IMG/VR virus record: IMGVR_UViG_3300042557_000455
Location: 1-31,465 of that record
DNA from: a virus
DNA: 31,465 bases
Reading direction: 5' to 3' (one strand)
Shown piece after piece: positions 21,236 to 30,681 of the stretch. Within the stretch, counting starts at the first letter, position 1. Every line of letters begins with the position of its first letter. Position numbers and translations under genes: made by a program. The notes under the pieces were generated by a model, which saw nothing but the letters and a program-made list of their open reading frames with translations, was not told the DNA's origin and searched no databases.

Positions 21236-23158
21236 ATGGGCTATTCAGCAATAACACAACCAAATATATATCAACACGGATATGCAGCAGTTCCATTAAG
21301 ATTAACGGATACTGAAGTTGATAATGTTGATAACTACAAATATATCGTCAATATTATTTGGGATAGAAAAGGTGCATTTTCAAATTCACAAGTAACATTT
21401 GGGTATAATGTATACACACAAATTACATTTTCATCAGCACATAACTACCTAATTGGTGATACCCTATTTTTTGATGATAACAATGGGTTTTACAGAGGTT
21501 ATTACAACATCATAAGTATTCCATCATCTACATCAATTATAATTGATCTAACACAAACACAATCAATATCAACACCACTATATGTATCAAGGGTAATCAA
21601 ATATAAATTCACACCCGATCCAAATGGTGAAGCAAGAATGGACTTATCTAATGTATTGAAGGATTTTGTAACACAGAACTTCCAAAATATTAATGAATGT
21701 TTCACGGGGAACAATACAAGATTTGATTATAGTTTATATTGTGGTAGTCAGAACACACCAGTATTCTTATTTGATGATAACTATTTTGTTAATGGTAATG
21801 TCGGATTTGTTAATAGTGGGATGACTTCAGTTAGTGAGGTAGATTTCAATATTGGAGATCAGATATTAGTTCAACAGAATCCACATTTTTGGAACTACAC
21901 AGGACTAACAAGTGAGATTGTATCTGGTGTTAATAAAATTAGATTGAATGGATCTGTGGTTCACGGATTTACTGCAGGTGATGTAGTATACTTACAGAAC
22001 ATTACTACCGCTCCAAGTTATAATGGATATACAACGGTGTTAAGTGTTCCGACAACAACGAGTATGATATTATCAAAGGACTATAGTTCAACGATACCAT
22101 CACAATCAGGAACATTATGGGGAACACCAATTCCACAATATAACACAACAGGTATAATCACAAATATCACTTATAGTGCGGGAACAGGAGTTATTATAAC
22201 AACGAATATTGGATGGGCAGGTTCATCACCAGCAATCAGTGGAACAATTACCCCAATCAATGATTTAACAACTTATGATTACAAGACATTAGTAATTACA
22301 GGTAAAAGTGTTTTCAACTCATACGTAACTATGTATGACTACACATTAACAGATATGAACCAATACGTATTATCAGGTAATACTAGTAAGTTATCAACAA
22401 TCTTAACACCATCACAATCATATAGAATTGAAAAGAGTGCTAAGTCGTGGTTGTTGGTTCATAACTCAACAGGATCTTATACAACAGGATTAAAATTTAC
22501 TTGGTATGACACAAATGGTAATACACTTGGCACTTCATTTATATCAAATGCTAGTGGAAATGTTAATGACTACTACGCTCCAATTGGGGTTGATCAATTA
22601 CTTAATTCAACAAACAGAACTGATAGTGTTTCTTTATCAACAATTTATGATCAAATTGCATCATATCAGGTATTCGCAACAACAAGTTTAGGTGGGTCAG
22701 CTAGATCACAAACATATAACTATGAAATCAACACAGATTGTAGTATGTATGATCTATTCCAATTGATTTGGAAAGATGCTCAAGGATCTTGGAATGTATA
22801 CCCATTCAAATATATGTCAACTGACTCTACTGATGTAGATAGAAAATCATATTACAAAACTGCAGGGAATTGGGATAACAATACATTTGGTTATAATACT
22901 TATGATCGTGGTGATAAGACATTCTTTGTTAGAAGTAGAGACAAAATTCTATTGAATACAGGATGGATCTATGACTATGAAAATATCCTTATAAAAGATC
23001 TTCTTCAATCTGCTGAGGTATATGTCCAAACACCTGATAATGGTGTGTATGCGTGTACAATAGACAATAATTCATTACAATTTGGTAAAGCGATTGATGA
23101 ACAAATATACCAATATAACTTAACGATCGTATACGCAAACAACGAAATTAGATTATGA
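21236..23158 (+). CDS. Tail tip/baseplate protein, probable (unassigned)
   Basis: 640 aa. It is rich in Ser/Thr/Asn/Tyr with many alternating strands and no membrane segment or enzyme motif. The N-terminus (SAITQPNIYQHGYAAVPLRLTD, in part) and a Cys pair in INTDCSMYDLFQLIWKDAQG (near residues 498-517) are notable. The latter pattern recurs in large siphophage tail proteins where a distal-tail or upper-baseplate part is expected. It overlaps the next gene by 4 nt (ATGA at 23155), so both are co-translated. Size and order (gp10-like, this gene, 1016-aa gene, fibres) suggest the Dit-like or tail hub role, without a diagnostic motif. Confidence 0.5.
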   Translation: MGYSAITQPNIYQHGYAAVPLRLTDTEVDNVDNYKYIVNIIWDRKGAFSNSQVTFGYNVYTQITFSSAHNYLIGDTLFFDDNNGFYRGYYNIISIPSSTSIIIDLTQTQSISTPLYVSRVIKYKFTPDPNGEARMDLSNVLKDFVTQNFQNINECFTGNNTRFDYSLYCGSQNTPVFLFDDNYFVNGNVGFVNSGMTSVSEVDFNIGDQILVQQNPHFWNYTGLTSEIVSGVNKIRLNGSVVHGFTAGDVVYLQNITTAPSYNGYTTVLSVPTTTSMILSKDYSSTIPSQSGTLWGTPIPQYNTTGIITNITYSAGTGVIITTNIGWAGSSPAISGTITPINDLTTYDYKTLVITGKSVFNSYVTMYDYTLTDMNQYVLSGNTSKLSTILTPSQSYRIEKSAKSWLLVHNSTGSYTTGLKFTWYDTNGNTLGTSFISNASGNVNDYYAPIGVDQLLNSTNRTDSVSLSTIYDQIASYQVFATTSLGGSARSQTYNYEINTDCSMYDLFQLIWKDAQGSWNVYPFKYMSTDSTDVDRKSYYKTAGNWDNNTFGYNTYDRGDKTFFVRSRDKILLNTGWIYDYENILIKDLLQSAEVYVQTPDNGVYACTIDNNSLQFGKAIDEQIYQYNLTIVYANNEIRL

Positions 23159-26100
23159 TAAATAGTTTTCAAATAGTTACCGATACCGCCATACTTGATA
23201 CCTATGGTAAGGATGATATTTCATTAAATTATCAGATTGATGATATATTGGATATCACAAAGAGATCAACAAATTGGTCAAAGACAATTACATTACCAGG
23301 AACCCCTACCAATAATCAGTTCTTTGAGTATATGTATGATGTGAATGTTGAAACAATTACATTCAATCCAATTAAAAGAACCCCTTGTGTAATTAGAGTT
23401 GGGGCAACTGATGTATTCAATGGTTATCTACAACTTATGAACATTGTTATTAACAATGGACTAATTGAGTATGAAGTATCGTTGGCAGGTGCATTCAAAA
23501 ACTTATTAACACAAATATCTGATTATGGTATGGATGAATTAGATTTATCCGAATATGACCACATTAGAAGTAGAGAAAACATAATTAATTCTTGGAGTTA
23601 TAATATCTACAAATCAGGTGTCTTATTTAACACTGGTGGACCTAACAATGTTGATGGGGGACAAGGATATGTTTACCCATTTATAATCAATGGAAACAAT
23701 GAAACCCCAAATGAAACTTGGAATATCTATGATGCCTTTCCTGCGATCTATGTTAAAACCGTTGTTGATAAGATTATTAAATTTGCCAATTACACATACA
23801 CATCAAAATTCTTTGAATCATCTTATTTTAAGAAATTGATTTTACCTTATTCAAAATCAATAATTGAGGTAGATGAAGAAACATATTCCAATCGTGAAAC
23901 TTTGGTTGGTATTCCAACTAGTACTACCTATCTTAATTTAACACAAGAAATATTACACGGACAGAATTATACGACACAGAATCAATCACCGGCATATAAA
24001 TTACAATTAACAAGGGAATCAGGTACTGGTGGACCTACCAATAATCCTACGGTATTCAAAGACCCTTCTAATCAATGGAACTCAAGTAATACTTGGACTT
24101 GTGCTAATACAGGAACATACGATATTGAATTTGTTGGTCAGTTGTTTGCACAATACAGACAATGGACTGGTATCTATCAACCAAACTATGATTCAGGATC
24201 ATTGAATTATTATTATAGAGTGTGGTTACATACACCTAGCACGGGTGCTTATGTTTTATTAGATCAATCATACGATAGTTTAGTTGGGACAATATGGATT
24301 CCATTTTCCCCATCAACAACATCTAACTGGCCTAGTAATCCCTGGACTGATTTAGGAACACAAATACAATGTAATCCTTCAGCAGAAAATGTCTTTATCT
24401 TAAACGGACAACAAGTAAAACTTGAATTTGGATTAAGTCATTCATCATCTGTTGATTGGGATGGTACTAATGGAAACTACTTGGCAAGATTGGTATTGAA
24501 ACAATCATTCAATGATCAGTTCACATACTTAAGTATTAAACCATCTGTTAATAATAGTTTTGGTAATGACCTAATTTCAATGAATCAAATATTAGCGTCA
24601 TATCCTGTTAAGATGTCAGATTTCTTCTTGGATATAATCAAGATGTTCAACCTGATTGTTGTGGATGATCCGAACGATCCTAATAACATTATAATTGAAC
24701 CAAGAGACGATTACTTCGCTTCCAAGAACAAAGTATTGGAATGGGATGATATCTTGGATAACGATAGTGATTTCACTATTACCCCAATGTCAGAGATTGA
24801 TGCTAAGACATATACATTTACTTATGCGACAGACGATGATTTCTATAACAAAGAGTATACTACTGAAACCAAACGAGTGTATGGGGATTATCAACTTGAA
24901 ATTGATAATGATTTTTCAACACAGGTAGTTAAATTAGAATTAAAAACATTGGCACCAACACCTGATGCTGAAAGATACTTAAAGGTAAGTACAACAGGTA
25001 GTGTGGATACAAGAGTTGCACCATTCTTTGTTGAATTGGATGGGGAGAATTTCAAACCAAAGAACACAAAACAAAGAATATTGTTCTATGATGGACTAAA
25101 ACCTTCATCAATTCAATTGAAATTACAGGATTATGTGAATGGTCCTAACACAATTATCTATGACTATCCTTATGCGGGTATGTGGGATGATCCAAAATCC
25201 CCACAATATGATTTAGGATTTGGTAGAACAGATAAAATTTATTGGGATTCAAACAATGTATTCCCAAATAGAAACTTATTTCAACAATTCCATAAGAAAA
25301 CATTAGCTAATATCGTTGATCCTAATTCAAGATTACTTGAGTGTAGTGTGTATTTGACACCCAAAGATATAGCTACATTTGACTTTAGGGATAAAGTGTT
25401 CTTAAAAGGGAGTTATTGGAGAGTTAATAAGATTAAAAACTACAATCCTGTTAATACAGATCGTTTGACTGATGTTGAATTATTCAAATTAACCGATATA
25501 GATACAACAATTCAATATACAGGGAATACCCCAACAGGTAATCAAGATCCTTGTCCTGTGGATATGATATCCAAGAAGTTAAAAGACGGAACAATTATAA
25601 CGGTATCACAATCAGGTCAATTTGTATCACAAGATTGTTGTACTTCATTTGGTGGAACATATCAAAATGGTGTGTGTTATTTGAAAATATTCCCACCTGT
25701 TGGACCGAGTAAACCTATTGGTAATGTAAAACCTTTAATATCAAAAGGTGGATTGGATGTTGTTCCTACAATACAGAAAACAGGACCTACCGTATTAGAT
25801 AGATTTGGGACTTCAAGAAATAGTTTGAACACTACGACTATTGGAAGTAATAACTATGTTCCAAACGGATCTAAAGGTGGATTTATTCTTGGTTCTAACT
25901 CATCTTTGGGTAGAGGATCATCAAACTCTGTTATCATTGGTGATAACATTACTGGTTCAGAGGATAACACATTATATTTGGGTAATTTTAAGATCAATCA
26001 GTTTGGTAATATTCTTGCAAGTGGATTGAACATAATTGATGGGGGTGAAGATGTGGTATTTTATCCAATGAAAACAAACCCTATTGAAATTGTGGATGGA

Positions 26101-26205
26101 ACAAAAGATAATGTTAGAAATCCTGGTGGTAGTTCATACGCTAGACCTGTGATTGATGGTAATCTATTGAATCCAAATACCATTATGCCAGTGGCACCTG
26201 AATAA
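23155..26205 (+). CDS. Large tail-tip protein (Tal-like), with beta-roll C-terminus
   Basis: 1016 aa. The first ~130 residues (DDISLNYQIDDILDITKRST, then WSKTITLPGTPTNNQFFEYMYDVN in part) match N-termini of tail proteins in Bacteroidota phages that cap the tail tube. The middle has many Tyr/Trp-rich strands and a conserved DYFASKNKVLEW-DILD segment (near 518-535). Residues ~884-957 hold short IGSNN/ILGSNS/IIGDN repeats spaced by about 14-17 residues, like the left-handed beta-roll of YadA-type head domains. No peptidase, lysozyme or other cell-wall enzyme motif was seen. It probably forms the tip to which fibres attach. A 4-nt overlap joins it to the previous gene. Confidence 0.6.
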   Translation: MINSFQIVTDTAILDTYGKDDISLNYQIDDILDITKRSTNWSKTITLPGTPTNNQFFEYMYDVNVETITFNPIKRTPCVIRVGATDVFNGYLQLMNIVINNGLIEYEVSLAGAFKNLLTQISDYGMDELDLSEYDHIRSRENIINSWSYNIYKSGVLFNTGGPNNVDGGQGYVYPFIINGNNETPNETWNIYDAFPAIYVKTVVDKIIKFANYTYTSKFFESSYFKKLILPYSKSIIEVDEETYSNRETLVGIPTSTTYLNLTQEILHGQNYTTQNQSPAYKLQLTRESGTGGPTNNPTVFKDPSNQWNSSNTWTCANTGTYDIEFVGQLFAQYRQWTGIYQPNYDSGSLNYYYRVWLHTPSTGAYVLLDQSYDSLVGTIWIPFSPSTTSNWPSNPWTDLGTQIQCNPSAENVFILNGQQVKLEFGLSHSSSVDWDGTNGNYLARLVLKQSFNDQFTYLSIKPSVNNSFGNDLISMNQILASYPVKMSDFFLDIIKMFNLIVVDDPNDPNNIIIEPRDDYFASKNKVLEWDDILDNDSDFTITPMSEIDAKTYTFTYATDDDFYNKEYTTETKRVYGDYQLEIDNDFSTQVVKLELKTLAPTPDAERYLKVSTTGSVDTRVAPFFVELDGENFKPKNTKQRILFYDGLKPSSIQLKLQDYVNGPNTIIYDYPYAGMWDDPKSPQYDLGFGRTDKIYWDSNNVFPNRNLFQQFHKKTLANIVDPNSRLLECSVYLTPKDIATFDFRDKVFLKGSYWRVNKIKNYNPVNTDRLTDVELFKLTDIDTTIQYTGNTPTGNQDPCPVDMISKKLKDGTIITVSQSGQFVSQDCCTSFGGTYQNGVCYLKIFPPVGPSKPIGNVKPLISKGGLDVVPTIQKTGPTVLDRFGTSRNSLNTTTIGSNNYVPNGSKGGFILGSNSSLGRGSSNSVIIGDNITGSEDNTLYLGNFKINQFGNILASGLNIIDGGEDVVFYPMKTNPIEIVDGTKDNVRNPGGSSYARPVIDGNLLNPNTIMPVAPE

Positions 26206-26244
26206 AAAACAAATTACTATAAATAATATTTAATAAAAAAAACT

Positions 26245-28257
26245 ATGTCAAACATTACCGAATATTCAAGATTGGTTTTTAAGAGATCTACCGTTGCAGG
26301 TATTGTCCCTACAATACCAACAGGAGATACGATCAATTCAACTTGGACAAATACAGATATTTTAATTGGTGAGGCTTTCTTAAATACACAAGACGATAAA
26401 CTATGGGTTAGAACTGACAATGGTTTATTAGATTTAACCGCATCAGGTGGAACAACAGGTTCTACAACTAACGCAAATGATGGATCAAACTCAGGTCGTT
26501 GGATATATGATATTTCAAAAGATCCTGCATTTGACCCTACTGCAAATTATTTTGCAACAGATTCATTTGATTTATCGGTAATGTCTGCAATAACCATATC
26601 AAACTACAATATTAACGGAACAGATTATTTAGAATGGTTTAATACATTGGAAGCCTTACACACTTTAGGTGGTGTTATGTATTTCCAAATAACCCAAGTA
26701 GGTGATAACTCTGTTATTGCAATCTATACAATTAAAAGTATATTCCAATATAGTGGAACACCAGGTTATGTATCAATATTATTAGATCCCCCATTAGTAG
26801 CAGATAACCAATTAAATAGTGATAGTCAATATACAATATCTTGGGATAGTGCAGGTGGTATCAATGGAACTTCAGGAACTAACGGAACATCAGGTACATC
26901 AGGAACTTCAGGTGTTAATGGGTCAACAGGATCTGCGGGTTCATCAGGAACAAGTGGTCTTGGACTTAATTGGTTAGGTGTATGGGATGATGCCTACACT
27001 TATCAAGAAAATGATGCGGTTAGTTTTATTGGAAGTAGTTATGTAGCATTAACAACAAATTCAAATAAAGCTCCTGATTCCTATCCAAGTGATTGGTCTT
27101 TATTAGCTGAAGCTGGTACAGATGGAACAAATGGAACATCAGGATCTAGTGGTAGTAGTGGTAGTTCAGGTGTAAACGGAACTTCAGGAACTAATGGATC
27201 ATCAGGTACAAGTGGAACATCAGGATCTAGTGGTGTGAATGGAACAGGAGGTAGTTCAGGAACAAGTGGTTTATCAGGTGTGAATGGAACATCGGGAACT
27301 AATGGTAGTTCAGGTGCTAATGGAACATCAGGAACAAGTGGATCCAATGGGACTTCAGGAACAAACGGAAGTAATGGTTCGTCAGGAACTTCAGGAGTTG
27401 GAACAAATGGAACAAGTGGAACATCAGGAGAAGATGGTTTACCTATCAAATGGTTAGGTGTTTGGGACGATGCTTATACTTATCAAGAAAATGATGCCGT
27501 TAGTTTTACTGGTAGTTCATATATTTCATTAACAACAAATACAAATAAAGCCCCTGATGCTAATCCAGGTGATTGGGGATTAATGGTTGAAGCGGCAACT
27601 GACGGGACATCAGGAACTTCAGGAGTTGGCACTAATGGAACTTCAGGAACAAATGGGGCGAATGGTACTTCAGGAACTGATGGTTCATCAGGAACTTCAG
27701 GTATTGGAACAAATGGAACATCAGGAACAAATGGAACTTCAGGAGTTAGTGGTGTTGGATTATACTTACCACTTTCAGGTGGAACTGTAACAGGTAATAC
27801 AATATTTACAAGTGATTTATTCTTAAGTGGTATAACAAGTGGACTATCATCAACATTTTTAACTATAGATGGTGATACAGGTCAAGTTTATTTTTCAACT
27901 AGTGGAGGTGGTGGTGGAACATCAGGAACGTCAGGTACAAATGGAGCTGCAGGATCAAGTGGAACTTCAGGTACAGGAGGTGGTGGAGGATCATCATTAG
28001 TAGTAGTAACAGGTGTAACATTATCTTCAACAGGATGGACATTTAATTCACCTTATTGGGAATATAGTGTATCAAATACAGGAATTACCTCATCAACATT
28101 GGTTGTAAGTTTCACACCATACAACTCATCTGTATTCAATGTATTGACTGCTCAGGTATACCCTTATATATTAGTAGAAGGATCATTGAATACGATAACA
28201 ATATATGCTGACTACGTGCCAGCAGGAGACATAACAGGAGATTTAATTATACAATAA
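26245..28257 (+). CDS. Collagen-like tail fibre with two carbohydrate-binding modules
   Basis: 670 aa. Residues 1-~205 are a globular N-terminal part that should attach to the tail. From ~206 on, stretches of Gly-X-Y triplets, nearly all G-T-S, G-S-S, G-T-N or G-V-N and almost without Pro, alternate with two copies of a ~48-residue module at about 243-290 and 403-450 (each WLGVWDDAYTYQENDAVSF, then GSSY..LTTN..KAP, then ending in DW). The module has the W-x-G-x-W/Y-x-x-G-D-x-V/S-x-x-x-G-S-S-Y pattern of CBM5/12-like carbohydrate-binding folds. The C-terminal ~160 residues form a final beta-rich tip. The Gly-rich parts probably make a triple-helix rod, and the modules bind surface polysaccharide. 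The next gene starts two bases after the stop. Confidence 0.7.
   Translation: MSNITEYSRLVFKRSTVAGIVPTIPTGDTINSTWTNTDILIGEAFLNTQDDKLWVRTDNGLLDLTASGGTTGSTTNANDGSNSGRWIYDISKDPAFDPTANYFATDSFDLSVMSAITISNYNINGTDYLEWFNTLEALHTLGGVMYFQITQVGDNSVIAIYTIKSIFQYSGTPGYVSILLDPPLVADNQLNSDSQYTISWDSAGGINGTSGTNGTSGTSGTSGVNGSTGSAGSSGTSGLGLNWLGVWDDAYTYQENDAVSFIGSSYVALTTNSNKAPDSYPSDWSLLAEAGTDGTNGTSGSSGSSGSSGVNGTSGTNGSSGTSGTSGSSGVNGTGGSSGTSGLSGVNGTSGTNGSSGANGTSGTSGSNGTSGTNGSNGSSGTSGVGTNGTSGTSGEDGLPIKWLGVWDDAYTYQENDAVSFTGSSYISLTTNTNKAPDANPGDWGLMVEAATDGTSGTSGVGTNGTSGTNGANGTSGTDGSSGTSGIGTNGTSGTNGTSGVSGVGLYLPLSGGTVTGNTIFTSDLFLSGITSGLSSTFLTIDGDTGQVYFSTSGGGGGTSGTSGTNGAAGSSGTSGTGGGGGSSLVVVTGVTLSSTGWTFNSPYWEYSVSNTGITSSTLVVSFTPYNSSVFNVLTAQVYPYILVEGSLNTITIYADYVPAGDITGDLIIQ
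26860..27765 (+). repeat. Tandem GGA-ACT/TCA-type repeats encoding Gly-X-Y, plus a ~145-bp duplicated module
   Basis: These are nine-base-like units (GGAACATCA, GGTTCAGGA and variants) encoding G-T-S/G-S-S/G-T-N. Two near-identical ~145-bp blocks (26971-27116 and 27451-27596, exactly 480 bp apart) encode the binding module. The repeats are coding and of variable unit sequence, not CRISPR. Confidence 0.85.
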
Positions 28258-28258
28258 T

Positions 28259-30448
28259 ATGGGATTTAACGTACCAAGTAATAACCAAATTTTAAGACGA
28301 CAACCAGTCAGTCCAGCAGTATGGACAAGACAAGGTGATTGGGTATCAATAACAGGAGTATCAACAGGTCAAATATGTTTTTTGGTAAGTAATGCAACTG
28401 ATGCTAAATATACGATTAGAACAACTTCAACAGGAGGTGGTAACATCTACATTGATTGGGGTGATGGAAGTTCACCAGATACAATTTCTTCAGGTGCAGC
28501 AACCGATACGGCACATACATATACAACAGGTGGAACTGCTTGTAGTTTGGGTTATAATACTTGGAAGGTTACAATCACATCGGATAGTGGAACAAGAATT
28601 ACCAATTGTAATATAATTACTAATTCAGGTCAATTTTCTGAATACCCATCAGGGTTATTGGAAGCTTGGTATGGTGATACAACAATTATAACTGCATCAA
28701 ACTATTTTAGTGAACAAGCGGGAACAACAACGCCTTGGTTTACATATTTGGAATATGTAAAATTACCAAATGGAATGACGGCAACAGATGCATTATTAAG
28801 AGTATTCTTTAATGGTTGTAGAATGTTAAAGAAAGTAGATATGCCAACATCTTGTCCTAATAACGAAACACTTCAAGAAACATTCTATGAATGTAATAGT
28901 TTAATTGAACCTGTTATTTTCCCACAGGATATGACAGGTGTTACAAGAGCGGATCAAACTTTCTTTAACTGCTATACATTACAAGGAGTTATATACCCAC
29001 CAACATTTCCAAATTGTACTACGATAAGTAGGGTTCATCAAAATAATTATAATTTGGGTCAATGTGTTCTACCTGATTTAGCAAGTTGTACCACATATTC
29101 ATTGGCATTTACAGGTTGTCAGGGATTAAAAAGTGTGGTTATGCGAAAATGGGCATCATCAGGAACACTTACAATGAGTTCTATGTTTAGTAGTTGTCAA
29201 TCATTAGTAAATGTATCATTACCTAATGATACACCAAGTACAACATCTATAGTTATAGATCAAATGTTTATAAATTGTTATTCATTGGAAAAGGTTATAT
29301 TCCCACCAAATGTTAAATTATCAGGATCACTTTCAGCTTTATTTAATAGTTGTACTGCATTATTATATGTGTCATTACCAATAGATGCAAGTGCCGTTAC
29401 TTTATTAACTAGTGTCTTTGTAGGTTGTAATTCATTGCAAACTATAACATTACCAAGTATACCTCCATCAGCAGGTGTAGCTATGGCAAGTATGTTTCAA
29501 AACTGCTATTCATTGGATCAAATTACGATACCATCAGGTTATACTATTACATCGTTATCAAGTACTTTTAGGGAATGTCGTAGTTTGAAAAGTATCGTAC
29601 TACCAAACAATGCACAAAATACTTTAACTCTTATGGATAATATGTGTACTGGATGTTTTAAGTTAAGAAGTATTGTGTTACCAACATCAATGACTGCACT
29701 TACAACATTAAATCAGGCATTTCAAAATTGTGTTTCATTGGAAACCATTTCGTTTCCATCATCATTATCTACATTAACAAACGTATCTAATATATTTACA
29801 AATTGTCAAAGTTTAGAAACAATAACATTACCAACAACATTAGGTGGTGTTGGTATTACTTTTGCATCAGCATTCCAAAACTGCTTTAGAATAAAAGAAA
29901 TTGTAATGCCAACATCATTTGGATCAATTACATCATTTTCGACAACATTCCAAAATTGTTATTCATTAAAAAATATAACATTTGGGACAACTCAATTAAC
30001 GGGTATAAATACTCTATCAAATGCATTTAATAATTGTTATGCTCTTACAGGTATAACAAATTCAGATTATATTGGTAATAACTCAACTTTAGTTGGTAAT
30101 ACTACTTATGTGAATGGAACAACAATGGCGACAGGTAGTAGATCACTACAAAGTTTATCATTTAGTTGTAAGTTTTCTAAATTAGAATTACAAGGAACGG
30201 GATCAGGATCAAATGCGTCACAATTAACATCTTTGAGGTTATTGAATAATGGAGCAGGTCAATACGCTGGAACATCCCCACAGATAAATGTATCATATAC
30301 ATCTATGGATGCAACGGCATTGAATCAATTATTTACCGATCTTCCAACGATTACATCAAAAACAATAACAGTAGTAGGATGTCCTGGAGCAGCGACTTGT
30401 AATACGAGTATCGCAACCGCTAAAGGATGGACTGTAACGATAGTATAA
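28259..30448 (+). CDS. BspA-like leucine-rich-repeat protein with N-terminal PKD-like domain
   Basis: 729 aa. Residues ~50-112 (IYIDWGDGSS... HTYTTGG... WKVTITSD) match a PKD-like beta-sandwich with the W-G-D-G motif. From about residue 180 to 610 there are around 17 repeats of ~23-26 residues of the form F-x-N/G-C-x-S-L-x-x-I-x-L-P-x-x, the LRR_5/BspA type. One Cys (FxNC, FxSC, FxGC) recurs in nearly every repeat, forming a Cys ladder along the solenoid. BspA repeats bind host surface proteins or glycans in bacteria; here a receptor-binding tail protein is the likely role. The start is two bases after the collagen-like stop. It could be a decoy or an acquired bacterial adhesin gene, but the position in the fibre cluster favours a virion part. 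Confidence 0.75.
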   Translation: MGFNVPSNNQILRRQPVSPAVWTRQGDWVSITGVSTGQICFLVSNATDAKYTIRTTSTGGGNIYIDWGDGSSPDTISSGAATDTAHTYTTGGTACSLGYNTWKVTITSDSGTRITNCNIITNSGQFSEYPSGLLEAWYGDTTIITASNYFSEQAGTTTPWFTYLEYVKLPNGMTATDALLRVFFNGCRMLKKVDMPTSCPNNETLQETFYECNSLIEPVIFPQDMTGVTRADQTFFNCYTLQGVIYPPTFPNCTTISRVHQNNYNLGQCVLPDLASCTTYSLAFTGCQGLKSVVMRKWASSGTLTMSSMFSSCQSLVNVSLPNDTPSTTSIVIDQMFINCYSLEKVIFPPNVKLSGSLSALFNSCTALLYVSLPIDASAVTLLTSVFVGCNSLQTITLPSIPPSAGVAMASMFQNCYSLDQITIPSGYTITSLSSTFRECRSLKSIVLPNNAQNTLTLMDNMCTGCFKLRSIVLPTSMTALTTLNQAFQNCVSLETISFPSSLSTLTNVSNIFTNCQSLETITLPTTLGGVGITFASAFQNCFRIKEIVMPTSFGSITSFSTTFQNCYSLKNITFGTTQLTGINTLSNAFNNCYALTGITNSDYIGNNSTLVGNTTYVNGTTMATGSRSLQSLSFSCKFSKLELQGTGSGSNASQLTSLRLLNNGAGQYAGTSPQINVSYTSMDATALNQLFTDLPTITSKTITVVGCPGAATCNTSIATAKGWTVTIV

Positions 30449-30464
30449 AATAAAATAGAACGAT

Positions 30465-30680
30465 ATGATTTGTAGATTATTTATTGAAGAGGGGGATTAC
30501 CTTGATATTGAAACAGGTGAAGAAAGAAACTTGTTTTGTGCTAATGTAATACACGCACCTGAAGGTGAATCTATCCATTGGCAGAACACTTTTAATACCA
30601 TAGAAGAAGCAATGGAGTTTTATAATATAGAACTTAAACCAATTCCTGAAGAGGATGAAGAAGAAGAAATTTTAAGATAA
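30465..30680 (+). CDS. Small acidic hypothetical protein
   Basis: 71 aa, not recognised. It has a central helix-like NTFNTIEEAMEFYNIE segment and ends in a Glu/Asp run (PEEDEEEEILR). It could be a chaperone for assembly of the preceding large fibre or the following adhesin, since small acidic proteins between fibre genes often play that part. The next gene's ATG follows its stop by one base, so all these genes are translated from one message. Confidence 0.55.
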   Translation: MICRLFIEEGDYLDIETGEERNLFCANVIHAPEGESIHWQNTFNTIEEAMEFYNIELKPIPEEDEEEEILR

Positions 30681-30681
30681 T

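Noticed and set aside
27081-27449. Minus-strand ORF of 122 codons rich in Pro and Val
   Set aside because: It is the antisense of the GGA/TCA repeats encoding Gly-X-Y; its composition is explained wholly by the plus-strand gene.
26860-27765. CRISPR-like array
   Set aside because: Units are short, contiguous, variable and codon-phased with no unique spacers; they encode Gly-X-Y triplets.
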